A DNA stretch of 64,000 nt from Craspedostauros australis (Eukaryota; Bacillariophyta; Bacillariophyceae; Mastogloiales; Achnanthaceae): NCBI GenBank assembly GCA_026770025.1, contig JAMXDE010000050.1:124001-188000 (forward strand), in the 5' to 3' direction. The notes under the pieces were generated by a model, which was not told the DNA's origin, did no database searches, and worked only from the letters and a program-made list of their open reading frames with translations. Position 1 is the stretch's first letter; every line of letters starts with the position of its first letter. The translations under genes were made by a program, and so were the position numbers. Shown piece after piece: positions 1-9,933 of the stretch.

Positions 1-566
1 ATGGCGAACCACAAATTCTATCTTTTGATTTCTACGTGAGCTACTACTGACTGTTGCGTAGGAAAGCACACATGAGACTTGTCGGCGAAAACCAGGTACT
101 TGTCCCCCCAAAAACGAATACCGTCGGTTCCTAAGAATTTCTTGTCGGAGGGTCAATATACAGATTTGAAGACATCGTTCCAAGCGAGCCGTCCAAAGCA
201 CATGAAGCTGAGTATGCTCACCAAATCCAACTGAGCTCCCACAAAAAGCAAATTCGACCCACGAGGAAGTTGCATTCCGAACCAAACAGGATGATGGCAC
301 CTCATGCCCTCATGTACGCACCACGATCCTCTTCATCTGTGCAATACTGCTGATTGAAACAGGCAATGACGGATGTGACAGCCTGGATGCTTGCCGTAGT
401 CTGGCTGCGTTGCTCCTACCTGCGTGCTTGAATTGAATAGACAGCTGATTGATCGATCGATGATACCATCTCCCAGCATTGGTCGAGTTGTTTGAAGCGT
501 TGCACTCGCAGTATCTGCTGTAGCAGGGGTGTCCATCACAATCCCACAATTCAGCTTACCTCCAAG
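1..566. other. Intergenic, upstream of first gene
   Basis: I see no convincing gene here. Open frames are short and without recognisable motifs. The last 50 bases before the ATG at 567 are rich in A and C, like the leaders of other genes in this window, and probably form the 5' leader. Confidence 0.5.
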
Positions 567-2693
567 ATGGCACAAATCCAAGTTGCTCGAGCTCAAAGGT
601 GGTCACCCGCAGGAGATCACGCTGCATACATCATCAAAGGTTTCATCTCCAATCCCCCTCGCTTCCAACCAACCAAGGAAGGCTTCTCGAACTTCTGGGA
701 GTCGCACGTTGAGTGGCACAGTCTCTACAGCCAGAAGAACACGAAGAAGAATTTTCTCAATTGTTGGGCCCGTCTGCTGAAGTTCCTTGAGAGTGGAAAA
801 GGTGCGTCCGTTTTGTGATGTTGCCTGTTGTGACTATTATTGTGATCGCCGACTGTCCTGACATGCTCGTGGACCAAATCTCTTCTCACACAGCTCTGAT
901 TTGCTTCGCTGTGCACAGGATTTGGATCTGATTTTCGCAAGAGGTGCGGTCTGGATTCCACAGAACGCCTCGCAGAGTTGCGTCAAGAACGCGGGATCAA
1001 TCTCAACTACCGACCAGCACAAGGCGCTGTCAACAACACCAATGCCAATCACCCTCCTGCTGCTGATCTTGCTCGCGGTTCTTCTTCGGACGACGACGAA
1101 AGTTACCTTCCTTCTGTTCATTCTGATCGTCTTGGTTCTGCTGTATCTTCAGACAGCTTGGAGCTCGACCCAGGATTCGTTGACGACGATCTCTCTCAAG
1201 CTACCCCACCATTCATTATGCCTCGTCGTGGAGTTCAAGGCCCTCGTGGACCCCCTGTCCGAGACGTGAGCAAACCAACACCTCCTCCTGCCCCCAAGCG
1301 CGACGCCACACCCAACGACAAGACCATCGTGGATGCCATGAACAAGATGGGAATCCGCAGTGCAGATCGCGCCATGAGCCCTGCACTGGACATGGTCAAG
1401 CTCGGATCATTCACTGAACGTGCTTTTGATCCATTGACAGCTGCAAACGGAACAGGGCGCTACAGGGAGGGGATTCACATGTTCGTGGTCCTGGATGCAA
1501 AGGTGGATCCGGATTCTGTGGCGCTGTCTACGGAGGATGAAGGATGGACACTGAAGCTGACCTACAAAGTGCCAAAGATGTACTTCACAGCAGAGTGCAT
1601 CTACGGAGTCTATGGTTATGATAAGGGTTTTTCTACAAGCCTTGCGGCAGCTAAGAATTATTTCCAGGACCTCGCCCGGAAGGTCACCGATGATGCAGGC
1701 GAGCTCGTTGTCAGCTGCCAGTTCAGCCTCCCAAGGAAGATCGACAGTCTCTTCCGCAACGTCAAGACCAAGGACCTCGAGGAGCCCAACTTCGAGATCG
1801 TGGAGAACTACCTCGGAACCACCACGCTGGTGACTTTCTGCTTTTTCCAAGAGAGCTTCAATCAGCAGCAGTTCGGGACGGCTGGTCGTCGTGGCGTCCG
1901 AGGCTTGGATGGGATGGTGTACTCCTTCAATCCCACCATGCCTGCGCCTGCCATCCCGACCGCGCAAGGATTCAGCTCCCACCCCTTTGGCCATCCTTCC
2001 CCAGCCCAGCCAGGCGGCGCCAGCGGCAACCATCATCCTGCTCCGTTCGAATCTCCGATTCCAAATCCTGGTGGCAGGTTTGCCAGCCCTGCAGCAGCCA
2101 CCCAGAATGCTGCCCAGACTGCTGCGCAGACTGCTGCGATCCGCCAGCAGATGGAGCGCGAGGCCGCGGCCCAAGTTGCTCGAGCGCAAGAGTTAGCTCG
2201 CAAGGAACGGGCCGAATGCGAGGCTCTCTTGCGTGCGGCAAAAGAGCGCTCCCAGCTGGATGCTCAGGCCAAGGCCCGAATTGAGCATGAAGCTCGGGCC
2301 CAGTTCGAGGCCATGCGCAACGAAGCTCATGCTCGCGAGCAGCATGCGCAGGCCCGGTTGGCTGAGCTTGAGGCGCAGCTCCGTCAAGCTCACACCAACG
2401 CATCCCTGGCTGCCCACAGCTCCAGCGGGTTGCCTGGTGGTGGCGTTCCCGACCCAGTCTGGAGCTCTTCTCAATCCAGCAGTGCTGGGAGCTCCATCCC
2501 CACTGTCGAGATGGAGATGACACCTCTGACAGGATCAGTGCGCCCCCGCAATGGCGAGGACGCCCCACGTCGTGATGATGTGCTCCGCCTGAAAGTGGAT
2601 GAGGTATCAGGCGGAGCTGCAGCAGGAATGCCTGATGGAGTGAATGGCAGTGTTGTGTCTGCCGATGCAACAGGGCACACTGTGAACGCCTAA
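567..2693 (+). CDS. Two-exon protein of unknown function with coiled coil
   Basis: Proposed as two exons, 567-801 and 919-2693, with a 117-bp intron (donor GTGCGT at 802, acceptor GCACAG ending at 918). Splicing gives a continuous frame of 669 residues, stop TAA. The ATG at 567 follows the context CCTCCAAG. Exon 1 is tryptophan- and lysine-rich. Residues about 105-230 are acidic, then proline-rich and disordered. About 235-410 look like a folded globular domain. About 476-570 form an Ala/Glu/Arg-rich coiled coil of heptad character. The C-terminus is Ser/Gly-rich. I do not recognise the family and infer no function. It is the only gene left of the mTERF cluster. The exon junction is inferred from frame and splice signals, not from transcripts. 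Confidence 0.7.
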
Positions 2694-2711
2694 GTGCAGC
2701 GCAACGCAGTA

Positions 2712-2781
2712 CACCGCATCAGCCTGGATGCGTCAACAACAACAACAACAACACCGCATCAGCGTGAATGCGTCAACAACA
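2712..2781 (+). repeat. Two-copy tandem repeat just after the stop
   Basis: A unit of about 29 bases beginning ACCGCATCAGC and ending TGCGTCAACAACA occurs twice with two mismatches, separated by a short CAA microsatellite. It lies within about 90 bases of the stop of the preceding gene, so it is probably in its 3' UTR. Confidence 0.7.
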
Positions 2782-2785
2782 GGAA

Positions 2786-3761
2786 CATCACACGAGAACC
2801 AGCAAAGCAGGCAGACATCACAGACAGAGAGCGCTACTCCCCAGAGTAGATCACACAGAATAACGACAACAGCACGAACAAAACCAAAACAAACACCAAA
2901 AAACAACGAAAACAACAGAAACAGAAACACAAAGGAGAGCACTAACTAAGTACTCAATAGTAGTAGGAACAAACAAAGTACCATGATGGGTGCACATCAC
3001 ATATTTATGTCTAATCAAGTACCTAGTCTTGCCAATTCCGACATAAAAAGTAAGCTTTTCTCCTTTTCCGACAACTCCCTGGCAAAAAGAAACGTGTGGG
3101 GTTCGTTGTTGATGCCAACAAGAAATTCCAAAATCCTCGCCACCACAGGATCCTCCACTGATCGAACGGATCAAAGATCCCACAATCGTGACGTCACAAA
3201 GAGAAACGCTACAAGCACCAGTCAAGACTCTGGCGCGCAAAGATCTCAACGACTACGCAAGTCATCAACTTCGGGTAGATCACACTGGATGCGTTCATCG
3301 TCCCACCTTCTTATAGCTTGTACAGAGGATGCGATACTCGAGATTCGTTCGAGAAAGAGAAATACGACCTCTGCCGTCGGATATTGAACTGTGTGTGTGG
3401 CATGGCGGGACTGTGGACATCACACTCAAAGCGTCACACCATGAGTATCACAAGGAGCAGGCACTTTGGTATAATATTATATATAATAGTATAATAGACT
3501 ATTAACTTTTCATCGAGATCTCCTTTGCTTTGACAATCGTATGACCTCTTCTTCGAAGAGACATGCCGGTAACGATCACGCGAGCACGAATAGCGATCGG
3601 TTTCTGTGGATAGCACCGACACTGAGAATAGGTAGAGTGCTGCACAAATACTTCCGTCGATTCTGTCGCAGTCGTATTCCACGTGGAACTTCCTGAGACC
3701 AACGACCATGTTGTGACACTTGTTCTCAATTTTTCGTTTCGCGATCCGCAACAACACCCAC
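2786..3761. other. Intergenic; possible decayed coding remnant
   Basis: No intact gene. One plus-strand frame from about 3165 to 3480 has coding-like composition but is broken by a TAG near 3320, so it may be a relic; I cannot name it. An AT-rich stretch (TATAATATTATATATAATAG) lies at about 3469-3490. The 3' end from about 3640 is shared with the region upstream of the mTERF copy at 10048, and is the proximal promoter and leader of the mTERF gene at 3762. Confidence 0.4.
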
Positions 3762-5693
3762 ATGCGCCAACCAACAAGGAACAACAACAGACACAGACAC
3801 TGTTCATGTTCACGCTTGTGCATCGTCAGGATCGCAGCTTCGGACAGGAGGATCGCCATCACCATCATTGCCATTGTTGTCAACGTCGCTACCACAGCTA
3901 TCGTCAAGGCCGCCATCATCAACAACAGTGCCATGATATCACGGCACATCATCTCCGTTGCTGCGTGCGTGTCAGTCGCGTTGCTCATCACGAGCACACC
4001 ATCTGCCGCCTTTTGTGCGCAATGGAAGTCCACACGTGATTGTCGGGGATTGGCACGGTGGGGACAACCGCATCATGGCAACTGCGCTCCAGCTTCAACC
4101 CTGCTGCTGGCATCGTCTTCATCTTCATCTGCATCATCGGCGAGCGCGAAATCAAGTGCGCAACCAAAGTCAAAAGCAAAGCCAAGAACAACACAAACAG
4201 AAACAGAGAGAAGGACACCAGCGGCATCAACTCCAAATACAGATACATCGACAAGTGCTGCTCCAATACGAACAAAACCAAACATTCAAGTGCGCAGTTT
4301 GATGCACACTATTCGATCACATTTCGAGGATACAAACAACCGTGGTGTCTCGTCCACCAAAGCCTGGGCAAGAACAAGGGCATACGTGCACTTCGCAGCG
4401 GATACCTTATCCCTCAAGCAAGCACAAGAAGTCCTTGACTTCCTTTCATCCATCTGTCCTGCATCGACCGCAAAGAAAGTCGTTCAGGTAGCACCCCCAG
4501 TTCTAACACAGGATGTGTCCAAGTTCCTTGCACCAGCATCGGAGCATTTCATCAATGTATTAGGAAATGAGGCATTCCAGAAAGAGATCGATGATGATCC
4601 TCAGCGCTGGCTGTCGAATGTGAAATCCTACAACTCCGACGTGGCCTGGAACAAACTGGTGAGACATCTCTCCGATGACTGGGGCATGTCTTCGAGAGCC
4701 ATCAACAAGCTCAAAGCTTCGACGGTGGCCATATCAACCGAATCGACAGCTAGAATCAACGCATCTATGACCTACTTGGATTTAGTGATGGATACAGAAT
4801 GGTTGGAGAAACGAAAGAAGACGACATCCACTATCACCGAACAGCTGATCATCCGTCGGCCAGCTGCACTCTTGTTGGACACCAAGACTGTGTTGAAGCC
4901 ACGCGTTGAGTATCTGATGCGAAGAGTGAACATGACTGAAACAGATTTCACGGTGTTCATGAACCGAGGTGGTGGAGGGACATTGACTTATTCGTCGGAA
5001 GACAAGATCAGACCAATGTTGGAATACCTGCGAACCATGTTGAATCAGCAGGAACTGAAGAACTGTGTGATGAGAATGCCACTCTTACTGAATTTGGCGA
5101 TAGTGACTTTGCAATCCAGGGTTGAGTTCTTCGATGACATCGAACGACGCCACTTCACACGTTGGTCTTCTCACACGCCGAACGTACCACAAGGAGTGGA
5201 AGAGCGATCGCTAGCAGTGTGCATACTCACCATTGCACCAAGGGTCTTTGTCCTCAACTTCTCAACAAATGTTCAGCCCAAAATCGATTTCATCAGCAAA
5301 GTGTGGGGTGAAGCCTCATTGGTTCGGAACTTGCGCCAGTTTCCCATACTTATCGGGCTGAGTGTAGAAAGCAACCTCAAACCAACGCTCGACTTTTACA
5401 ACCGAACTGGCTACGTGCTGCTGTCGGACGATTGGGAAATATGCCAACAATATGCGGCAGTGTCTACTCCGTATGTGGCTACATCGCTCAACAGTCGATT
5501 GTTGCCACGATGGTACTTCGTCCGATCGCAGAACCCTTCGTATCGCCCATCACTGAATTCCATTTCCACGAACACAGATGCTGACTTTTGTAAGCACGCA
5601 GGTCTTGATCTGGAGCAATATTTGGAGTTCAAGAAGAAGCATGGACCGGCCCTTGAACTCCCAGATCCGTCAGATCTTCGACTCGACGAGTAG
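3762..5693 (+). CDS. mTERF-like protein, copy 1 (tandem duplicate)
   Basis: Single exon, 643 residues, stop TAG. mTERF family proteins are helical-repeat, nucleic-acid-binding factors of mitochondria and plastids. From about residue 200 the protein shows successive mTERF-type helical repeats, for example the segments starting LQSRVEFF, VQPKIDF and NLKPTLDF, each followed by a Pro-containing second helix. A hydrophobic stretch at residues 58-83 ends in TPSAAF, resembling the signal-peptide/ASAF junction of algal plastid preproteins; a Ser/Thr/Lys/Ala-rich transit-like region follows. I chose the ATG at 3762 because two indels relative to copy 2 inside 3762-3933 are multiples of three (6 and 15 nt), while a 1-nt T indel lies just upstream. 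If the ATG at 3933 is used instead, the signal peptide would be N-terminal. About 97% similar to the copy at 10048. Confidence 0.8.
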   Translation: MRQPTRNNNRHRHCSCSRLCIVRIAASDRRIAITIIAIVVNVATTAIVKAAIINNSAMISRHIISVAACVSVALLITSTPSAAFCAQWKSTRDCRGLARWGQPHHGNCAPASTLLLASSSSSSASSASAKSSAQPKSKAKPRTTQTETERRTPAASTPNTDTSTSAAPIRTKPNIQVRSLMHTIRSHFEDTNNRGVSSTKAWARTRAYVHFAADTLSLKQAQEVLDFLSSICPASTAKKVVQVAPPVLTQDVSKFLAPASEHFINVLGNEAFQKEIDDDPQRWLSNVKSYNSDVAWNKLVRHLSDDWGMSSRAINKLKASTVAISTESTARINASMTYLDLVMDTEWLEKRKKTTSTITEQLIIRRPAALLLDTKTVLKPRVEYLMRRVNMTETDFTVFMNRGGGGTLTYSSEDKIRPMLEYLRTMLNQQELKNCVMRMPLLLNLAIVTLQSRVEFFDDIERRHFTRWSSHTPNVPQGVEERSLAVCILTIAPRVFVLNFSTNVQPKIDFISKVWGEASLVRNLRQFPILIGLSVESNLKPTLDFYNRTGYVLLSDDWEICQQYAAVSTPYVATSLNSRLLPRWYFVRSQNPSYRPSLNSISTNTDADFCKHAGLDLEQYLEFKKKHGPALELPDPSDLRLDE

Positions 5694-5918
5694 AAAGAAC
5701 ATTCACTGCGATGCCTCTCCCTACCAATATGAAGACTTATATCTCATAATGTAACGCCATTCGACGAGTACGAGAATGACAACCATCCGCGTGCTGTGCT
5801 GCATGAGGAGACTGCGCAGTGCACCGCTTCGTCCAACATTTCGTCACTCTCTGACTATCAGATGCACACTCTATTGTTTGTTACTACGTGCTACTTCACT
5901 GTAGAGAGCAATGGTGCT

Positions 5919-6110
5919 TGTTAGAACGAAGTAAAAAAGGAGGGGATTCCGCACCAAAACGTAGAGTGATCAGATCGTTGTTAAGGAGAGGATGAGTGAG
6001 TGTTATTGAGTTATTCGTATGGATAGGTAGAATGCTGTCAAGCTCCAAAGGTTGAAATCTTGGAACTGTGAGCATGAGGGGCAACTTGCAGGTCTTATGC
6101 AATTGCAGGT
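5919..6110 (+). repeat. 5' part of an LTR (family e)
   Basis: Begins TGTTAGAACG directly after the 3' flank shared by the mTERF copies. It matches, in inverted orientation, the block at 31843-32021, including the stretch AACTGTGAGCATGAG and the following GGCAACTTGCAGGTCT. It is cut off at 6110 where another LTR starts. TG start and dispersed copies suggest an LTR; no 3' end is visible here. Confidence 0.6.
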
Positions 6111-6129
6111 TGTTGGAAATCCGGGGTTA

Positions 6130-9100
6130 TCCCTTAATGGACCAGCCATGAAGGATCTGTCAGATCCATTATAAAGCCTCCGTGTTAAATTTCTACGGCT
6201 TTTTCCTACCATGTCCTACGTATGAAAACTAGTTCTGTACCTGTATCTAAACTGGATTTTAGACTGTAATGGTCAGTTCACTTTCGTCAGAGTTGATTGT
6301 ACTCTCATCATCCTTCCCATGAAAATACATTCCAGTGCAGCTTACAGACATGGATTCCACACACACTGCACATCCTTCTGACTCTGCTTGGTTCATGTGT
6401 TGGCCTCCCTTCGAGCTTTGCCTTTGCTTTAAGGTAAGAACAGTATCTGCAAGTCTTCGGGCTTCCGTCCCTGCTGATGATCTCCTTGTGATCTTCGAAT
6501 CTCCCCTCCAACCTCGATCTGGGCAGCTTTGGAGAGCAGGGGCTCATCCGCTTCCTTGTTCGAATGGTGTGTGGGACTCTGGTGGCTTGCCCTTGTTGCC
6601 ATCAAATCTGCTTCATTCCCTTTGCGGACCAGAGCCTCAATCATCTCGATCATGAATGCCTTGCTCCCCAATCGATCTTGTTCTCTTGCCAGGTGATTGA
6701 ATGCAATCCAAGTATTGACACGCATGATGTCGAACAAGTGGAACATGAGGGGCATCCATACTCTCCGAGCCCTCAAGTCAGGGCGATAGTATGCGATGAG
6801 TTGATCGCATTTGTCAACTCCAAGCATCCAATGATTGTAGTCATCAATCATCTTCGGAATTTGGATGTGTGCAGAGTACTTGCTCCCCCAGACCATCTCC
6901 AAGTGCCCTGCATTCACATTGTTCTTTCTTGGCTTGTGGCGATTGCAAAGGACCGACTCGTTCCCATGGTGCACCGTACTTACCATCAACACCACATTGT
7001 TGTCAATCCACCTGGCCACCACATACTGATTGTTCTCAATCCAGACATAGAGTGAGTTGAAGCGCATGTCCTCAACCTCCTTCACCTCTGTGCTGGGTAA
7101 TCCATTCCTCCTCCTTGCAGTGCCAACAACTCCGATGCCCATCTCTCTTGACTTCGCCATGACTGCCTTGGTTGTGAAGAAGTTGTCCATTGCAACAACA
7201 TGGTGATTGATTGGGTCCAATGTCTTCATGAGCTCCTCCACAGTGTTGTTGATTTTTGTTGATGTGTCCAGACGTCCTGCAGGCAGTACATGATATCCAA
7301 ATCCAGTCTTCGAGCAGCACAGAGCGTAGAATTTGTACCCCTCTTTGATGGGTTTCTGCTTCATCCGAGTGGTCTGCCTGGACCTGCCCTTGAATCTCAC
7401 CATCATCTCATCGATTGCACAAGTAGAGCCTGGCTTGATGCAGATACTCTTTGACACCTGGTTGACGTGGTCAAGCAGTGGTTGGATCTTGTGATACCAG
7501 CTTCTGTTGGTGTCAACAATTGGTGTAGGAGGAGTGGGGGGCTGTGTGTGCAGGGTTTGGTTGCTGCCTGTGCATGTGGAGCTGCTCAAAGTTGCAGACC
7601 GACTTGACGGAGAGCAGCTGCTGACCGTTACACTCATGAGAGATTCATATCGGCTCTGGATGAGATTGTCTTTGCTGTCACTGATATCCTCATCTTCCGA
7701 GTCAGTGGCATTGGTTGTATCAGAAGCAACTGCATTCCTCACAGCTGAGAAGTGAATGTGGTTCCACACAACTTCATATCTTGCTCGTGTCATGTACTTT
7801 GTGAGCAGGTGGGATGGTACACCAATGGACGGGGCGCGCCAATAATCCCACTTGGCTGGTGCCTTGAAGACCCCCATGTAGTAGTAGATTGCAAGGAAGA
7901 GGTAGATCTCCTTCACTGAAAAGAAGCTGGCCGTGGATCCACTGTTGAAGGTACGATTGTTGGTGTGGACTTGCATGGACTCGATGAGTTGCCATGAGAA
8001 GTACACCTCCAGGATGGTATCAACTGATGGGTTGAAACCTCCAACTGACCAGAAGAGTGGCTTGTGAGAACTGATGGGGAGTGGTGCATAGGCAACATTG
8101 TTGTCGGCTCCATGCACAGGAATGGCTGTGCCGTCCACAGCGGTTGCTCCATCAGGAGCCATGGCAACACCAGTCGAAGTGGTGCATTCTGCATCCATTG
8201 CTCCATTATTGCTGGCCATGCCATCATTGCTGGCCGTGCCATCATTGCTGTTGTTGGTTGCAATCAGGCCACTCCTCTCATTTTTTCTTCCGCACCTCAA
8301 TGCAAGTTTGCGTTTGAGGCGCTCGATAATGCGACTGCTGCGCCTGTTGCTTTTGATTATGCTTGCAGTGCTGCTGGCAGTGGTGGTACCAGCCACACTG
8401 ATGCAGGCACTGTTGCCATTGCATACTCCCTTGCTGCTTGTGATTGGTGCTCCTGCGGAACGGTCTCCTGTCACTCCATTGGTAGCATGAAGGGATTTTC
8501 TCCGATTGCTGTTGAGGAATACCACGAAGGGTTTGGCGCAATTGTAGCTTGCCGTACCATTGGAAGAAGGCTTGGATACTTTGGCACACTTGGATGTGGG
8601 AGAAGCCGGAGATGATGCAGGCATGGCCGCGGGTGCATGAGATCGGCTGTGCTTGTGTTGTGATGGGCGATCGATGATGTGGAATGGTTGGGATTGCGAT
8701 TGCGATTTTGTGATCACCAATCGCGATGATCTCTTTGACGGTGAGAAGAAACAATCAAAGAGATTGCGCACAACGAAGAATGATCCATGAGCGATGGGTC
8801 ACGGAGATCATCAGCGAAGCAATGTGCTGGAGGGCATCCATGGAGTTGTATGAACACGCATGCCAACTGATGCATGCGAAAACGGCGATCGAGTTGAGAG
8901 ATGTGAGCACCGAGAAATCATTGATGTGTCACGAAAATCAGCGATGATGGCCTCGCTGATGAGTTTTCCCATCAGTCCCGTCGCCGAAAAACGATTCACG
9001 AGTACTTCGGAGGACGATGGCGACCCGACTGCAGTAAGAAGACCCCTGATTCAGGAAGATAAGAAGAAGTGCCAACTCCCCAAGGATTCTGTTGGTACAA

Positions 9101-9200
9101 GAAAAGTGGAGGGGTATATGTAAAAGTTGTGGTCAAAAATGGAATGGGGTGAGAATGAAATTTATATTGGATCGAAGTAATCCCCTAGGTCATGAAGGGA
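6130..9200 (-). mobile_element. piggyBac-like DNA transposon with terminal inverted repeats
   Basis: About 3.07 kb. The left end reads TCCCTTAATGGACCAG and the right end, reverse complemented, TCCCTTCATGACCTAG, an imperfect terminal inverted repeat. The transposase gene runs on the minus strand inside. Flanks read GGGGTTA on the left and TAGTATG on the right, so only TA is duplicated rather than the canonical piggyBac TTAA. The ends are supported because excision rebuilds an LTR resembling two other LTRs in this window. Confidence 0.7.
6308..8624 (-). pseudogene. piggyBac-like transposase, frameshifted before the C-terminal zinc finger
   Basis: Transposase of the DDE_Tnp_1_7 (piggyBac) family, which cuts and pastes DNA through three catalytic aspartates. 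The ATG at 8624 opens a frame to the TAA at 6429. Likely catalytic positions are visible: Asp in CAIDEMMVRFKGR, Asp in VVAMDNFFTTK, and Asp in ARWIDNNVVLMVST. A following YNHWMLGVDKCDQ is the usual family motif after the third Asp. The Cys-rich C-terminal domain (CRYC, then CSVCGIHVC and a His) is in the next frame and ends with TGATGA at 6308. The switch must lie at about 6500-6640; I see no plausible intron there, so a frameshift mutation is most likely. The N-terminal 150 residues are Ser/Asn/Ala-rich with degenerate repeats (NDGTASNDGMAS). The core is otherwise intact, suggesting fairly recent activity. Confidence 0.8.
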
Positions 9201-9933
9201 TAGTATGAATCTAATCTGTCATTCGATCATACTGTTATAGAACTGTGAGAACAATCTCCTTGGCTCTCTTCAATTCCAATTCAATAGCAAGCATGATCTG
9301 TAGCAGTTCACCATAGTCATATACTTGTCCATGGTTGCTTTCATCTGCATCATCATCTTGCTCTCATGCTCTCCCCTGCAGATTCGTCATGCATTTCAGT
9401 AGTGTCATGCCTCTTCTGCATTGGAGCAGTATTTCTTGTACCCATACAGGCACCTCAGCATGCGTCTCAGACTGATCGATCCCACATTGTCTTTGATTCC
9501 TCAGTATTCTTCCTACGCCACCACAATGGTCTCAGCGATCATGTTTTTCTGATGTCACATCATCATTCGTGCTCTGGGGTGAAGAAGGGATTGCCTCCGT
9601 TTCTCCCATTGGGGTGACTCTTGTCCGTCGATGTGCGTCGACATACTTGGGATTTATCAACAGTATTGCACATAGTCTTGGTTCATGTGCAAATACATCC
9701 CTAGTGGTCGAATCATAGGTTCTCCTTCATTTTAATGGTGGTTCATGAATAGACTCCATTGTGGGACATGACTGTGTTTGGTCTCAGTTGCAGATGGAGG
9801 AGTGAGGAGGGACAAGCTACAAGGTGGTCCGAGTGTGGTCAACAGAGTTGAATCCATCGAGTCAGGGAGATATTCTTGGGAGGTGCGCCAATAATGGGTA
9901 TCTTGGTAAAGTCGTGCCCCCGATTCATGAGAA

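Larger units (their letters stand above)
6111..9932 (+). mobile_element. LTR (family b-like) split by a piggyBac-like element
   Basis: The LTR occupies 6111-6129 and 9201-9932. It begins TGTTGGAAATCCGGGG, like the solo LTRs at 29132 and 33978. Removing 6130-9200 joins GGGGTTA to a sequence that continues like those LTRs, including GAACTGTGAG near 9241 and the end block from about 9875 (TTGGGAGGTGCG, CGATTCATGAGA). Combined length is about 750 bp against 682-683 bp for the others. I find no clear target-site duplication, so one flank was probably rearranged. Its right end abuts the 5' flank of mTERF copy 2, so it now supplies upstream sequence to that gene. Confidence 0.65.
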
